DNA of 64,000 bases, taken from Spirochaetaceae bacterium (GTDB lineage Bacteria > Spirochaetota > Spirochaetia > Treponematales > Rectinemataceae). The stretch lies in contig JANYKC010000004.1 in assembly GCA_025358255.1 (NCBI GenBank), forward strand, positions 1 to 64,000. Direction: 5' to 3'. The notes under the pieces are model-generated. The model did not search any database and was not told the DNA's origin. It was given only the letters and a program-made list of their open reading frames with translations. This document shows, one piece after another, positions 51,553 to 60,529 of the stretch. Position 1 is the stretch's first letter. Every line of letters begins with the position of its first letter. The position numbers and the translations under genes are program-made.

Positions 51553-52860
51553 TCAGTACAGGGTCTTGTAGCCCATGAGCTTGGGGAGCCACAGGACGGC
51601 GTCGGGGACATAGGTGATGAGGAAGAGGACCCCGATGAACAGTATTATGAAGGGTATCATCTCCTTGATGATGACCTTGAGCTTGGTCCCCGTGAGGCCG
51701 GAGACGACGAAAAGGAGCATGCCGTAGGGCGGCGTGGAGAGGCCGATCATCATGTTGAGGACGACTACGACGCCGAAGTGGACGAGGTCTATGCCCATGG
51801 CGTTGATGACGGGAAGCACCATCGGGACGAAGACGAGGGTGATGGCCATCGTGTCCAGGAACATGCCAAGGACGAGAAAGACGATGTTGATGATGAGGAG
51901 CATCACGTACTTGTTGGCGGTGAGCCCGAGCATCCACTGCGCGACCATGCCGGGTATGTGCTCGATGGCCACGATGTAGGAGAAGGCGTAGGCGGCTCCG
52001 ACGAGGAAGGACAATGTCCCCGTCGTCCTCACCGTGTTCTTGAGCACCTCCCACAGCTCTTTCGGGCCGAAGGAGCGGTAGAAGAAGACCGAGATGATGA
52101 GGGCCCAGGCCGCCGCGAGCGCTCCGGCCTCGGTCGGCGTCACGATGCCCGAGTAGATCCCCCCGAGGAGGATGACGACCGTGAGGAGGGCGGGGATGGA
52201 CTTGAGGGTGACGCCCACGAACTGCATGAAGGGATAGGTCTTGCCGCGCGGGTAGTTGCGCTTCACCGAGACGATGGCCGTGTAGACCATCATGACAAGG
52301 CCGAGGATGAGGCCCGGGACCACGCCTCCCATGAAGAGGGCGCCGACGGAGGCCCCGGAGAGCATGGATATGAAGACCATGGGGATGCTCGGCGGGATTA
52401 TCGGGCCCTCGGTCGCCGATGCCGCCGTGACGGCGCAGGTGAAGCCGTCGTCGTATCCGGCGTCGATCATCGCCTTCATCTCCATGTTGCCGGGACCGGA
52501 TGCGTCGGCGATGGCGGAGCCTGTCATTCCCGAGAAGATGATGGAGTTGATGATGTTGACCTGGGCGAGGGCTCCCCTCCGCTTCCCGACAAGGCCCGCC
52601 GCGAAATCGAAGATGGTGTTCGTCACCTTGCTCGAGTTCATGATCTCGGCCATGAATACGAAGAGCGGCACGGCGATGAGGACGAAGCTTGCGTTGAGGT
52701 TCGTGAGGAACTGCATGGCCACCTGGTCGACCGTGGCTATGGGACCGGGGGCGACGACGAAATAGAAGATGGCCGACATCATCATGCCGAAGCCTATCGG
52801 GATTCGCAGGATGAACATGGCGGCGAAGGAGACGATGAAGACAAGGAGGGGGAGGTTCAT
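51553..52860 (-). CDS. dctM: TRAP transporter large permease
   Basis: A 435-residue DctM-type subunit with about 11-12 membrane helices. It shows the family segment NIINSIIFSGMTGSAIADASGPG near residue 100 and GASVGALFMGGVVPGLILG near 165. It imports an organic acid coupled to the Na+ or H+ gradient with DctQ and DctP. ATG 52860 overlaps the dctQ stop (ATGA). Confidence 0.93.
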   Translation of the reverse strand: MNLPLLVFIVSFAAMFILRIPIGFGMMMSAIFYFVVAPGPIATVDQVAMQFLTNLNASFVLIAVPLFVFMAEIMNSSKVTNTIFDFAAGLVGKRRGALAQVNIINSIIFSGMTGSAIADASGPGNMEMKAMIDAGYDDGFTCAVTAASATEGPIIPPSIPMVFISMLSGASVGALFMGGVVPGLILGLVMMVYTAIVSVKRNYPRGKTYPFMQFVGVTLKSIPALLTVVILLGGIYSGIVTPTEAGALAAAWALIISVFFYRSFGPKELWEVLKNTVRTTGTLSFLVGAAYAFSYIVAIEHIPGMVAQWMLGLTANKYVMLLIINIVFLVLGMFLDTMAITLVFVPMVLPVINAMGIDLVHFGVVVVLNMMIGLSTPPYGMLLFVVSGLTGTKLKVIIKEMIPFIILFIGVLFLITYVPDAVLWLPKLMGYKTLY

Positions 52861-53351
52861 GCCGGGCCGCCTTTCCGGAGGGAGGACGCGTCGCGCCAGA
52901 TGTCGATGGCCAGGCGGACGATCATGTCGACGAGGAAGACCACGAAAGGGAAATAGGCCCATTGCATCGGTATCTTGAGGACGTCGGACTTCCGGTAGCT
53001 CATCATGAACACGTAGTCCCAGCAGGGCTTGACCGCGATGGCGAAGGCGACGAGGAGGAGGGAGTTGCCCGCCAGCCGCATCCTGGCCTTGCCCCTCGGC
53101 TTGAGGAGGTCATACACCATGCCGAAGGCGACATGGGACTCGCTGCGCTTGGCATAGAGACCGCCGAGGAGGGCGACCCAGCAGAAGCAGAGGAGGGACA
53201 GCTCCTCAGGCCAGGTCAGGGGCGTGAAGAAATAGCGGCACACGATCTGCGTCATGAAGGCGACGAAAAGGGCAACGAAGGCAAGGGCCGGGATATACAG
53301 CTCGATAAGGTCGAGGAGGAATTTCCCCGGCTTTTCCAAAGAGATCTTCAT
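52857..53351 (-). CDS. dctQ: TRAP transporter small permease
   Basis: A 164-residue four-helix DctQ subunit with the characteristic RYFFTPLTWPEELSLLCFCWVALLGG near residue 40. ATG 53351 is preferred over an upstream ATG at 53375. It is separated from dctP by 99 bp containing a strong hairpin and overlaps dctM by 4 bp. Confidence 0.9.
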   Translation of the reverse strand: MKISLEKPGKFLLDLIELYIPALAFVALFVAFMTQIVCRYFFTPLTWPEELSLLCFCWVALLGGLYAKRSESHVAFGMVYDLLKPRGKARMRLAGNSLLLVAFAIAVKPCWDYVFMMSYRKSDVLKIPMQWAYFPFVVFLVDMIVRLAIDIWRDASSLRKGGPA

Positions 53352-53413
53352 GTGGTCTGCTCCAGTTTTGTCCACGATAGGGCGGCGTCCGCGCGCCCCC
53401 CCCCGCGGACAGG

Positions 53414-53444
53414 CGGGCGCCCAGGCCCCTGGCCCGGGCGCCCG
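53414..53444 (-). terminator. Strong intercistronic hairpin between dctP and dctQ
   Basis: CGGGCGCCC (53414-53422) pairs with GGGCGCCCG (53436-53444), with an inner GGCC/GGCC pair and a 3-nt loop. No T-run follows, so it is more likely an mRNA 3'-end stabiliser or attenuator favouring binding-protein expression than a full terminator. Confidence 0.6.
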
Positions 53445-53450
53445 TCGCGA

Positions 53451-54446
53451 TTACTTGAGTTTCTGGACTTCGTCGTAGAGCTTGAGGTCCCAGCTGCTCG
53501 AGAGCTCCTTCGCCTCGTTGATGTAGAAAGCCTTGGCATAGGCCGCGAAGGCCTTGCGGTCGGGGTTCTCGATCACGGTGATGCCGTTCGCCTTGAAGAA
53601 GGCGATGAGGGTCTTCTCGTTCTCGAGGTTGGAGGTGTCACAGAAGCGGCGGGCGCTGTCCATGGCGGTCTGCACCCACTTCTTCTGCTGGGATGAGAGG
53701 CTCTGCCATTTTTTCTCGTTGATCGTGGGCCACACGGAGCCGATCACGTGGTTCGTGAGGACTATGTACTTGGTGACCTCGTAGAACTTCGCGCTCTTGT
53801 CCGTGGGCAGGGGATTGTCCTGTCCGTCGATCGCGCCGGTCTTGAGGCCCATGTAGACCTCCCCGAAGGCCATGGGCGTCGGGTTGGCGCCGAGGGCCTT
53901 GCCCATGGCGATCCAGACAGGGCTGTTGGGCACACGTAGCTTGACGTTCTTCATCTGCTCGGGCTTGGTGACCTCTCCAACCTTCTCGGTGAGGTTGAGC
54001 TGGCGCACACCCTGGTAGAAGGCCGCGAGGGGCCTGATGCCCTGGGACTTGGCCACGTCCTCGAAGATCTTCTTGCCGATCGGGCCGTTGAAGGTCTTGG
54101 TCATCTGGTCATAGCTCGAGAAGGTGTAGGCCGCGCCGAACATGGAGAGGTAGGGCACGGTGGGCGCGAGCCAGGCGTCACCGGCGTAGACAATGTCGAC
54201 CTTCCCCTGGCGGACCGCATCCTGTTCCGCTTGCTGGGTGAAGAGCTGGCCCGAGTCATAGAGATCGACGGTGATCTGCCCGCCCGAGAGCTTCTCCACC
54301 TCGACCTTGAAGACCATCATGGCCTGGGTGTGGGCGTCCCCGGGGACGCTCACGCTGGTCCAGACGAGCTTGACGGGCTTGGCCTGTGCCGTTGCCCCGG
54401 CGACCATCACGGCGGCCACGAGCGCGAAGATGACGAAACGTTTCAT
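53451..54446 (-). CDS. dctP: TRAP transporter substrate-binding protein
   Basis: A 331-residue periplasmic DctP-family receptor with a signal peptide (FVIFALVAAVMVAGATAQA). Family landmarks are VDLYDSGQLFTQQAEQDAV near residue 62, the carboxylate-binding Arg in VKLRVPNSPVWIAMGKALGANPTPMAFGEVYMGLKTGAIDGQDNP near 170-215, and a C-terminal helix. The Arg indicates a carboxylate ligand, whose identity is open. TAAGGAGG precedes ATG 54446, 15 bp after iclR. Confidence 0.92.
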   Translation of the reverse strand: MKRFVIFALVAAVMVAGATAQAKPVKLVWTSVSVPGDAHTQAMMVFKVEVEKLSGGQITVDLYDSGQLFTQQAEQDAVRQGKVDIVYAGDAWLAPTVPYLSMFGAAYTFSSYDQMTKTFNGPIGKKIFEDVAKSQGIRPLAAFYQGVRQLNLTEKVGEVTKPEQMKNVKLRVPNSPVWIAMGKALGANPTPMAFGEVYMGLKTGAIDGQDNPLPTDKSAKFYEVTKYIVLTNHVIGSVWPTINEKKWQSLSSQQKKWVQTAMDSARRFCDTSNLENEKTLIAFFKANGITVIENPDRKAFAAYAKAFYINEAKELSSSWDLKLYDEVQKLK

Positions 54447-54461
54447 ATCTGCCTCCTTATG

Positions 54462-55226
54462 CTAGGCCTGCGCGTCGCCGGCTCGATAGCCGAGTCGACG
54501 CGAGATCTCCGATGTCGCGGCCACGAGCTTGGGCGCTATCTCCCCAAGCCGGGCGAGGGTGTTCCGTTCCGCCGGTCCCGAAAGGCTGATGGCCGCGAAC
54601 ACGCCACCGCGGGCATCGCGGATCGGCGCGCCGACGCAGCGCAGGTGATCCTCATGCTCGCGGTCATCGATCGACCAGCCTCGCGCCCGCACGCCCGCCA
54701 GGTCGGCAAGGAGGCACTCGACGGAGGTGATCGTGTGCGCGGTGATCGGGGCGATGCTTTTCTCCGCGGCGATGCGCCTGATTTCGGCTTCCGGCAGGAA
54801 GGCCATGATCGCCTTCCCTACCGAGGTGCAATAAAGCGGCGCCCGGACGCCGATGACCGAGTAGGTCCGCAACCGCTGTTGGGATTCAATGCAATCGATA
54901 TAGAGGACTTCATCACGGTCCAGTATGGTCAGGTGTACGGTTTCGTCGAACTCCCGGTTGAGCCCATGGAGAAAGGGGGCGGCGATGCGGCATATGTCCA
55001 GGCCGAGCTGGGCCCTGTTCCCAAGCTCGATCAGGCGGACGCCGAGATGGAATTTCCCGCTTTCCGGGTCACGCTCGACAAGGCCCTCGGATTCGAGGGT
55101 CTCCAGGATTCCATGCACGGTGCTCTTGGCAAGGCCAAGCTCCCTCGCAAGGTCGCTCAAGGATCGATCGCCCTGCCGTGCAAGCGAATCGAGGAGGGCG
55201 ATCGTCTTGAGTACCGTGTTGACCAT
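54462..55226 (-). CDS. IclR-family transcriptional regulator
   Basis: A 254-residue IclR-type regulator: winged helix RSLSDLARELGLAKSTVHGILETLESEGLVERD at residues about 20-55, then the effector domain with HLTILDRDEVLYIDCIE, APLYCTSVGKAIMAFLPEAEI and GPAERNT. It is the first gene of the TRAP/aldolase operon. Two palindromes just upstream, placed downstream of the promoter -10, predict self-repression relieved by the transported acid or its breakdown product. Confidence 0.9.
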   Translation of the reverse strand: MVNTVLKTIALLDSLARQGDRSLSDLARELGLAKSTVHGILETLESEGLVERDPESGKFHLGVRLIELGNRAQLGLDICRIAAPFLHGLNREFDETVHLTILDRDEVLYIDCIESQQRLRTYSVIGVRAPLYCTSVGKAIMAFLPEAEIRRIAAEKSIAPITAHTITSVECLLADLAGVRARGWSIDDREHEDHLRCVGAPIRDARGGVFAAISLSGPAERNTLARLGEIAPKLVAATSEISRRLGYRAGDAQA

Positions 55227-55254
55227 GGATCCTAGGCCTCCCGAACGAGTCCTT

Positions 55255-55288
55255 GTTCGTATATACGAACAGCATTCGTGTATACGAA
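55255..55288. promoter_or_regulatory. Two IclR operators (TTCGTRTATACGAA)
   Basis: GTTCGTATATACGAAC (55255-55270) is a perfect 16-bp palindrome and TTCGTGTATACGAA (55275-55288) a near-perfect second copy; centres are 19 bp apart. They cover the predicted transcription start of iclR. Confidence 0.75.
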
Positions 55289-55295
55289 CGTATTC

Positions 55296-55324
55296 AGGGT
55301 AGAACCGGAAAAGCTATCTGTCAA
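55296..55324 (-). promoter_or_regulatory. Promoter of the iclR-TRAP operon
   Basis: On the complement: TTGACA (55324-55319), 17-bp spacer, TACCCT (55301-55296). The -10 is weak, and the operators lie just downstream of it. Confidence 0.5.
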
Positions 55325-55366
55325 GAAAAAATCGCGGGCACTTGACAAAGGCCGCACTGCTTCACT

Positions 55367-55390
55367 AGTGTATTATCATGCTAACACACT
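55367..55390. promoter_or_regulatory. GntR (YtrA-type) operator of the ABC operon
   Basis: AGTGTATTA (55367-55375) and TAACACACT (55382-55390) form a 9-bp inverted repeat with one mismatch and a 6-bp spacer, 13 bp before ATG 55404. A TTGACA lies at 55342-55347. The pattern resembles the AGTGTA-N-TACACT sites of YtrA-family repressors. Confidence 0.65.
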
Positions 55391-55403
55391 AAAGGAGTGA
55401 TGC

Positions 55404-56294
55404 ATGATTGAACTTCGTTCATTGACCTTCGGCTACGGGAAAGGCCCCCTCTTCTCGGAGCTTGATCTCGCCCTCAAGGCCGGAAGCGTCTATGGCCTCC
55501 TCGGCCTCAACGGCGCAGGGAAGACCAGCCTCCTCAAGCTGGCGGCCGGCGCCTTGCGCCCGCAAAAGGGGTCCATCTCCGTCTTTGGCCACAATCCGGG
55601 AAGCCGCAGCGCCGAGCAGCTCGCCGATACCTACTTTGTGCCAGAAGATCCCTGGCTGCCCCCACTCACACACAAAGCCTGGATCGATCGCTACGGCATC
55701 TTCCGCCCCGCCTTCGACCGGGCACGCTTCCAGGCCCTCTGTGACGAGCTGGCCCTGGACCGGGACAAGCTCCTCACCAAGTACAGCTATGGCCAGCGCA
55801 AGAAGTTTGCCCTTGCCGCGGCCCTCTCAAGCGGCGCCCGCGTCCTCCTCCTGGACGAGCCCACCAATGGGCTTGACATCCCGAGCAAGGCCCAGCTTCG
55901 CCGCGTCCTCGCGGCCGCCGCCGAACCGGGACGCGTGATTGTCGTGTCCACCCACCAGGTCCGTGACCTTGAGCATCTCATCGACCCCATCGTGGTTGTC
56001 CACGGCGGCAAGATCCTGTTCACGCTGGAAGGCGAGGAACTCGGTGACCGCCTCACCGCCGTCCATCTCTCCTCCCTCGAAGGCCGGAAAGTCGTCTACG
56101 CCGAGCGCGACGCCCTGGGATGGTCCGCCCTCCTTGAGAAAGAGCCGGGCAACGAAGCGGCGGCTCCCGACCTTGAACTCGTCTTCGACGCGGCGATCGC
56201 CGCGCCCCTCCGCCTGGCGGGCGCCCTGCGTGGCGACGCCCTTCCCGAATACAATCCGGCGGAGCATGAAATCGCCAAGGAGGCCAACCGATGA
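55404..56294 (+). CDS. ABC transporter ATP-binding protein
   Basis: A 296-residue ATPase of the YtrB type. Walker A GLNGAGKTS near residue 36, a degenerate signature YSYGQRKKFALAAAL near 132, Walker B VLLLDEPTNGLD near 150 and the switch His in VVSTHQVRD near 185. AAAGGAG precedes ATG 55404. It works with the permease whose ATG overlaps its stop. Substrate unknown; YtrA-type operons often answer to cell-wall antibiotics or envelope stress. Confidence 0.9.
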   Translation: MIELRSLTFGYGKGPLFSELDLALKAGSVYGLLGLNGAGKTSLLKLAAGALRPQKGSISVFGHNPGSRSAEQLADTYFVPEDPWLPPLTHKAWIDRYGIFRPAFDRARFQALCDELALDRDKLLTKYSYGQRKKFALAAALSSGARVLLLDEPTNGLDIPSKAQLRRVLAAAAEPGRVIVVSTHQVRDLEHLIDPIVVVHGGKILFTLEGEELGDRLTAVHLSSLEGRKVVYAERDALGWSALLEKEPGNEAAAPDLELVFDAAIAAPLRLAGALRGDALPEYNPAEHEIAKEANR

Positions 56295-57091
56295 ACGCCG
56301 CGACACTGACCAAGCGTTTCAGCCTGGAGCGCTCCGCCTACCTCCTCCGCAACCGCCTCTATGAAGAGATGCCCAGCATCGGAATCGGGCTAGGCGCCAT
56401 CGCCGCACTCAACGCGATCGGCCTCGTCTTCTCGAAGCGGGCTTGGTTCAACCAGGGCAATTCCATGGTCTGGAATGTCATCCTGGTCATGGCCGGGGTC
56501 CTCCTCGCCGCTCAGGCCTTCAAGGGCATGCACGAGGGCAAGTCGGGCACCGATTGGCTCCTCCTCCCCGCGACGCCGCTGGAGAAATACGCCTCGGCCG
56601 CCATCGACTATCTCGTCGTCTTCCCCCTTGCGGGCGTCGTCCTGGCGATGGGTCTTTCCGCGCTCCTGAGCCTGGTCGAAAGGGCCTTGGGCGGAAGCGG
56701 AGGAACCATATGGACCCCCTTCCACAAAGGCGCGCTCGAGGCCTACCTCCAGTACCTCGTGGCCGCCTCGATCTTCCTGGCAGGGTCCGCGAGTTTCCGG
56801 AAGGGGGCCTTCCTCAAGACCCTCGCCATGGCCATCGCCTACGGCCTGGCAATGACCCTCCTCCTGTCTGTCATGGCCTGGATCGTCTACAAGGGGCGCG
56901 GTTTCACGGGCTCGAACTTCAATTTCGACAACGGAACCTTCACGATGAAGGGCAGCTCCCTTCCTGAAAACATCCAGGCGATCATGACCTGGACCGGCCG
57001 GATCGCGTGGAATGCCCTGCTCCCGCTGTTCGCGCTTGTATATGGCTACTTCAGGGTCTTTGAAAAGGAGGCCCGCGATGAGGTTCAATAA
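56291..57091 (+). CDS. ABC transporter permease, six-helix type
   Basis: A 266-residue membrane protein with about six hydrophobic helices (for example AIAALNAIGLVFS, VILVMAGVLLAAQAF, VVFPLAGVVLAMGLSALLSL, LAMAIAYGLAMTLLLSVMAWIVY). No signature domain beyond an ABC-2-like layout; assigned through its ATGA overlap with the ATPase gene. Its end overlaps the GntR start by 14 bp. Confidence 0.75.
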   Translation: MNAATLTKRFSLERSAYLLRNRLYEEMPSIGIGLGAIAALNAIGLVFSKRAWFNQGNSMVWNVILVMAGVLLAAQAFKGMHEGKSGTDWLLLPATPLEKYASAAIDYLVVFPLAGVVLAMGLSALLSLVERALGGSGGTIWTPFHKGALEAYLQYLVAASIFLAGSASFRKGAFLKTLAMAIAYGLAMTLLLSVMAWIVYKGRGFTGSNFNFDNGTFTMKGSSLPENIQAIMTWTGRIAWNALLPLFALVYGYFRVFEKEARDEVQ

Positions 57092-57455
57092 CGAGCGTCC
57101 GATCTTCGCCCAGATCGCCGACCTCCTGGTCGAGGACCTCCTGGCAGGCAAGCTGGAGCCGGGGTCGCGCCTGCCCTCGGCGCGGGAACTCGCGGCCAGC
57201 CTCGAGGTCAACCCGAACACCGCGGCGCGCGCCCTCCAGGGCCTTGCGGATTCGGGCGTGGCCCGGCTGGAACGCGGCATGGGATATTTCGTGGCGGATG
57301 AGGCCAGGGAACTCGCGCGTGGCGAGCGCCGGCGGCGCTTTTTCGACGAGGAGCTACCCCGCGTATTCAAGGTGATGAGCGAGATAGGCGCGCGGCCCGA
57401 GGAAATCCTCGAGCGCTTCGCGGCCTGGTCCGGGACAAAAGGAGGCAAGGCATGA
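57078..57455 (+). CDS. GntR-family regulator, YtrA subfamily
   Basis: A 125-residue short GntR regulator: winged helix (LEPGSRLPSARELAASLEVNPNTAARALQGLADSGVARLERGMGYFV) and a short helical dimerisation tail, the YtrA layout. AAAGGAGG precedes ATG 57078 inside the permease gene. It probably represses the operon from the inverted repeat at 55367-55390. Placement after the transporter genes is unusual; YtrA is normally first. Confidence 0.88.
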   Translation: MRFNNERPIFAQIADLLVEDLLAGKLEPGSRLPSARELAASLEVNPNTAARALQGLADSGVARLERGMGYFVADEARELARGERRRRFFDEELPRVFKVMSEIGARPEEILERFAAWSGTKGGKA

Positions 57456-57541
57456 AAGCGAGCGGCAAGGTAGCCATCATCTTCGCGGCGACGAGCATCC
57501 TCATCGCGGTGATCGGCGTCCTCTTCATGGCCCTGTCCTAG
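57452..57541 (+). CDS. 29-residue single-helix membrane peptide
   Basis: ATG 57452 overlaps the GntR stop (ATGA) and has AAAGGAGG 8 nt upstream. The product is a short basic start and one hydrophobic helix (VAIIFAATSILIAVIGVLFMAL). It may be a small accessory subunit or regulator of the ABC transporter; no family recognised. Confidence 0.55.
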   Translation: MKASGKVAIIFAATSILIAVIGVLFMALS

Positions 57542-57724
57542 GCGAGGGCCTGAACGGCGCATGAACCCCGGCGGACCCCCGCCAGCCTCTTGAGGAGGTG
57601 GCCGGGGGCCGCGCCTGGCACAGCCAGCGCTTCTGGCGGCGCCGCCACCTCGGCCACGGGAATCGAAAGCTACTGGCAAGCCAGGGCAAGGGCTTTCCGG
57701 CAGGCCCCGACGCAAGAGGCCCCA

Positions 57725-58150
57725 AACATGGGCGGCAGGACAGTATGTGGTGATGGGCAGCACGGTGAACGGCAAGCGGCAGAACATCACGCGCCCCCCA
57801 GCGTCAGGAAAGGGGGCGATGGCTGGGTGATGGAGACCTCCAACATGGACGCGAAAGGGAGCGAGATGCTCACCCAGATCGTCCTGGCCGGCTATGTCAG
57901 GCCGGTCGCACAGGACCGTCCTGGAGGCGGCCGACCCGCAAGACATGAATACCCAGCAGGAGCCCTGGCAGCCATGAACATGGAAGGGAGGGCACGGGGA
58001 CCCGATGGGATCAGGCATGGCACCGGCATCCATTTCGGCCAGGCCCTCGTGGGGAAAGCAGGCGCGAGAAAGCGGCTCGGGTTCACGGTCATCGGGGACA
58101 GGGTCAATGCCGCAAGCCGCATCAAGAGCGCCTGCACGGAAAAGGGAAAA
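57725..58150 (+). pseudogene. Relics of class III cyclase domain(s)
   Basis: Two disconnected pieces recall the class III cyclase core. At about 57735-57775 one frame reads QYVVMGSTVNGK. At about 57985-58130 another reads [40 protein letters not shown], matching the region around the purine-binding and transition-state residues. Neither has the metal-binding start or a complete domain, so this is degraded DNA. The preceding stretch 57542-57724 shows nothing I can identify. Confidence 0.55.
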
Positions 58151-58194
58151 AATTATATGCGACTTGCTTCGCCCAGTCACGGAAAATCGGCTAC

Positions 58195-58223
58195 TTGATC
58201 CTTCGATGCTTTTTCACTATACT
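58195..58223 (+). promoter_or_regulatory. Promoter of fusA with about 200-nt leader
   Basis: TTGATC (58195-58200), exactly 17-bp spacer, TATACT (58218-58223). Transcription from about 58230 gives a leader of about 200 nt before ATG 58432; no riboswitch or ORF with convincing features was seen in it. Confidence 0.6.
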
Positions 58224-58431
58224 GCAAGAAGTAGCGGGGCTTTTCCACGATATGGGGATAAACCGCACTATATTCAAGGGAATTTCCGGCCTTCCGGATT
58301 GCCCAAGCCCCCTTTGCACAGCAGCGTATCAGCTTCGTTCGGGTCCTCGTTGCGACAGCCCGCGACGCGCCGGCAAGGTCGGCGGGGAAGTCTCAAAGCA
58401 GTATTCCATGACTAGAGAGGTAGAGAGCCCT

Positions 58432-60519
58432 ATGGCAACCGACATTCGCAAGATGCGGAACATCGGCATCAGCGCCCACATCGACTCAGGCAAGACGACA
58501 CTTTCCGAGCGCATCTTGTTTTATTGCAACAAGATCCATGCGATCCACGAGGTCCACGGCAAGGACGGCGTCGGCGCCACCATGGACTCGATGGATCTCG
58601 AACGCGAGCGTGGAATCACCATCCAGTCGGCGGCGACCAACGTCGACTGGAAAGATACCAATATCAACCTGATCGATACCCCCGGTCACGTCGACTTCAC
58701 GATCGAGGTCGAGCGTTCCCTGCGCGTCCTGGACGGGGCCATCCTCGTCCTATGCGCGGTCGGCGGCGTCCAGTCCCAGTCCATCACGGTGGACAGGCAG
58801 CTCAAGCGCTACCATGTCCCCCGAATCGCCTTCATCAACAAGTGCGACCGCACCGGCGCCAACCCCTTCAGGGTGCGTGCCCAGCTGACAGAGAAGCTCG
58901 GCCTGAACCCGGTTTTCCTCACCCTGCCCATCGGGCTCGAGGACAAACTCGAGGGCGTCATCGACCTCATCGACATGAAGGCCATCTATTTCGATGGTGA
59001 CGGCGGCGTCGACCTCCGCTATGCCGAGATCCCCGGCCACCTCCTCGAAGAGGCCGAAAAGTACCGCGAGGAACTCATCGACTCCGCGTCCATGTTCTCT
59101 GACGAGCTGGCCGAAGCCTATCTGGAAGGCAACCCGACGAACGATCAGATCATCGCGGCGGTCCGCGTCGGTTGCATCGCCGAGCAGCTCGTCCCCGTCT
59201 TCGTGGGCTCGGCCTACAAGAACAAGGGTGTCCAGGTCCTCCTGGACGGTGTCGAGCGCTTCCTGCCCGATCCCACCGAGGTCAGGAACATCGCCCTCGA
59301 CCTGGACAAGAACGAGGAGGAAGTCGTCCTCCAGTCCGTGGACGAGATGCCCGCCGTCGCATTGGGCTTCAAGCTCGAGGATGGCCAGTACGGCCAGCTC
59401 ACCTACGTCCGCATCTACCAGGGATCGCTCCGCAAGGGCGACGAGCTGCTCAACACCCGTGCCAGGAAGCGTTTCAAGGTCGGCCGCCTCGTGCGCATGC
59501 ACGCCAACGCGATGGAAGACATCTCAGAAGGCACCTGTGGCGACATCGTGGCTCTCTTCGGGATCGAATGCGCCTCGGGGGACACCTTCTGCTCCTCCTC
59601 CCTCAACTACGCCATGACTTCGATGTTCGTCCCCGATTCGGTCATATCGCTGGCCATCACGCCCAAGGACAAGAAATCCTCGGACCAGATGGGCAAGGCC
59701 CTCAACCGTTTCACCAAGGAAGACCCGACCTTCCGCTGCTGGGTCGATGCCGAGTCCAACCAGACCATCATCTCCGGCATGGGCGAGCTTCACCTCGAGG
59801 TCTACATCGAGCGCATGAAGCGCGAGTACAAGTGCGAGGTCGACACGGGCATGCCCCAGGTCGCCTACCGCGAGGCCATCACCCAGCGGGCCGACTTCAG
59901 CTATACGCACAAGAAGCAGACGGGCGGTTCCGGCCAGTACGGCAAGGTCTCCGGCTATATCGAGCCCTGCGAGGACAAGAATTTCGACTTTGTCGACATG
60001 ATCAAGGGCGCCGCGATCCCGAACGAGTACATCCCTTCCTGCGAAAAAGGCTTCAAGGCCGCGGTCGCCAAGGGCAGCCTCATCGGCTTCCCCATCGTCA
60101 ACGTGCGAGCGGTCATCAACGACGGCGGCTCCCACCCCGTCGACTCCTCCGACATCGCCTTCCAGCTTGCGGCCATCGGCGCCTTCCGGGAGTCCTACGA
60201 AAAGGCCAAGCCCGTCATCCTCGAGCCGATCATGAAGGTCGAGGTCGAGGGGCCGACCGAGTTCCAGGGCAACATCTACGCCTCCGTGAACCAGCGCCGA
60301 GGCGTCATCATGGCGAGCACCGAAGACGGCACCTTCTGCAAGGTCGAGGCCGAGGTTCCCCTTTCCGAGATGTTCGGCTACTCCACGGTCATCCGCTCCC
60401 TTTCCCAGGGCAAGGCGGAGTACTCCATGGAGTTCCTGAAATACGGCAAGGTCCCCGCCTCGGTTTCCGAGCAACTGCGCAAGGAATACCTCGAAAAGCG
60501 CAAGGCAGAACAGAAATAA
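58432..60519 (+). CDS. fusA: Elongation factor G
   Basis: A 695-residue translational GTPase. G1 reads AHIDSGKTT (residues 16-24), where most EF-G have AHIDAGKTT. G2 is [11 protein letters not shown]3 DTPGHVDFT and G4 NKCDRTGA (NKMD in E. coli EF-G). Domains II-V follow with [13 protein letters not shown] and the tail [19 protein letters not shown]. The sequence is of the spirochaetal type (SpdEFG-like), so it may be specialised for elongation or recycling, with a second copy elsewhere. ATG 58432 is chosen at the canonical start; an in-frame ATG at 58408 is possible. Confidence 0.93.
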   Translation: MATDIRKMRNIGISAHIDSGKTTLSERILFYCNKIHAIHEVHGKDGVGATMDSMDLERERGITIQSAATNVDWKDTNINLIDTPGHVDFTIEVERSLRVLDGAILVLCAVGGVQSQSITVDRQLKRYHVPRIAFINKCDRTGANPFRVRAQLTEKLGLNPVFLTLPIGLEDKLEGVIDLIDMKAIYFDGDGGVDLRYAEIPGHLLEEAEKYREELIDSASMFSDELAEAYLEGNPTNDQIIAAVRVGCIAEQLVPVFVGSAYKNKGVQVLLDGVERFLPDPTEVRNIALDLDKNEEEVVLQSVDEMPAVALGFKLEDGQYGQLTYVRIYQGSLRKGDELLNTRARKRFKVGRLVRMHANAMEDISEGTCGDIVALFGIECASGDTFCSSSLNYAMTSMFVPDSVISLAITPKDKKSSDQMGKALNRFTKEDPTFRCWVDAESNQTIISGMGELHLEVYIERMKREYKCEVDTGMPQVAYREAITQRADFSYTHKKQTGGSGQYGKVSGYIEPCEDKNFDFVDMIKGAAIPNEYIPSCEKGFKAAVAKGSLIGFPIVNVRAVINDGGSHPVDSSDIAFQLAAIGAFRESYEKAKPVILEPIMKVEVEGPTEFQGNIYASVNQRRGVIMASTEDGTFCKVEAEVPLSEMFGYSTVIRSLSQGKAEYSMEFLKYGKVPASVSEQLRKEYLEKRKAEQK

Positions 60520-60529
60520 AGAAATTTCA

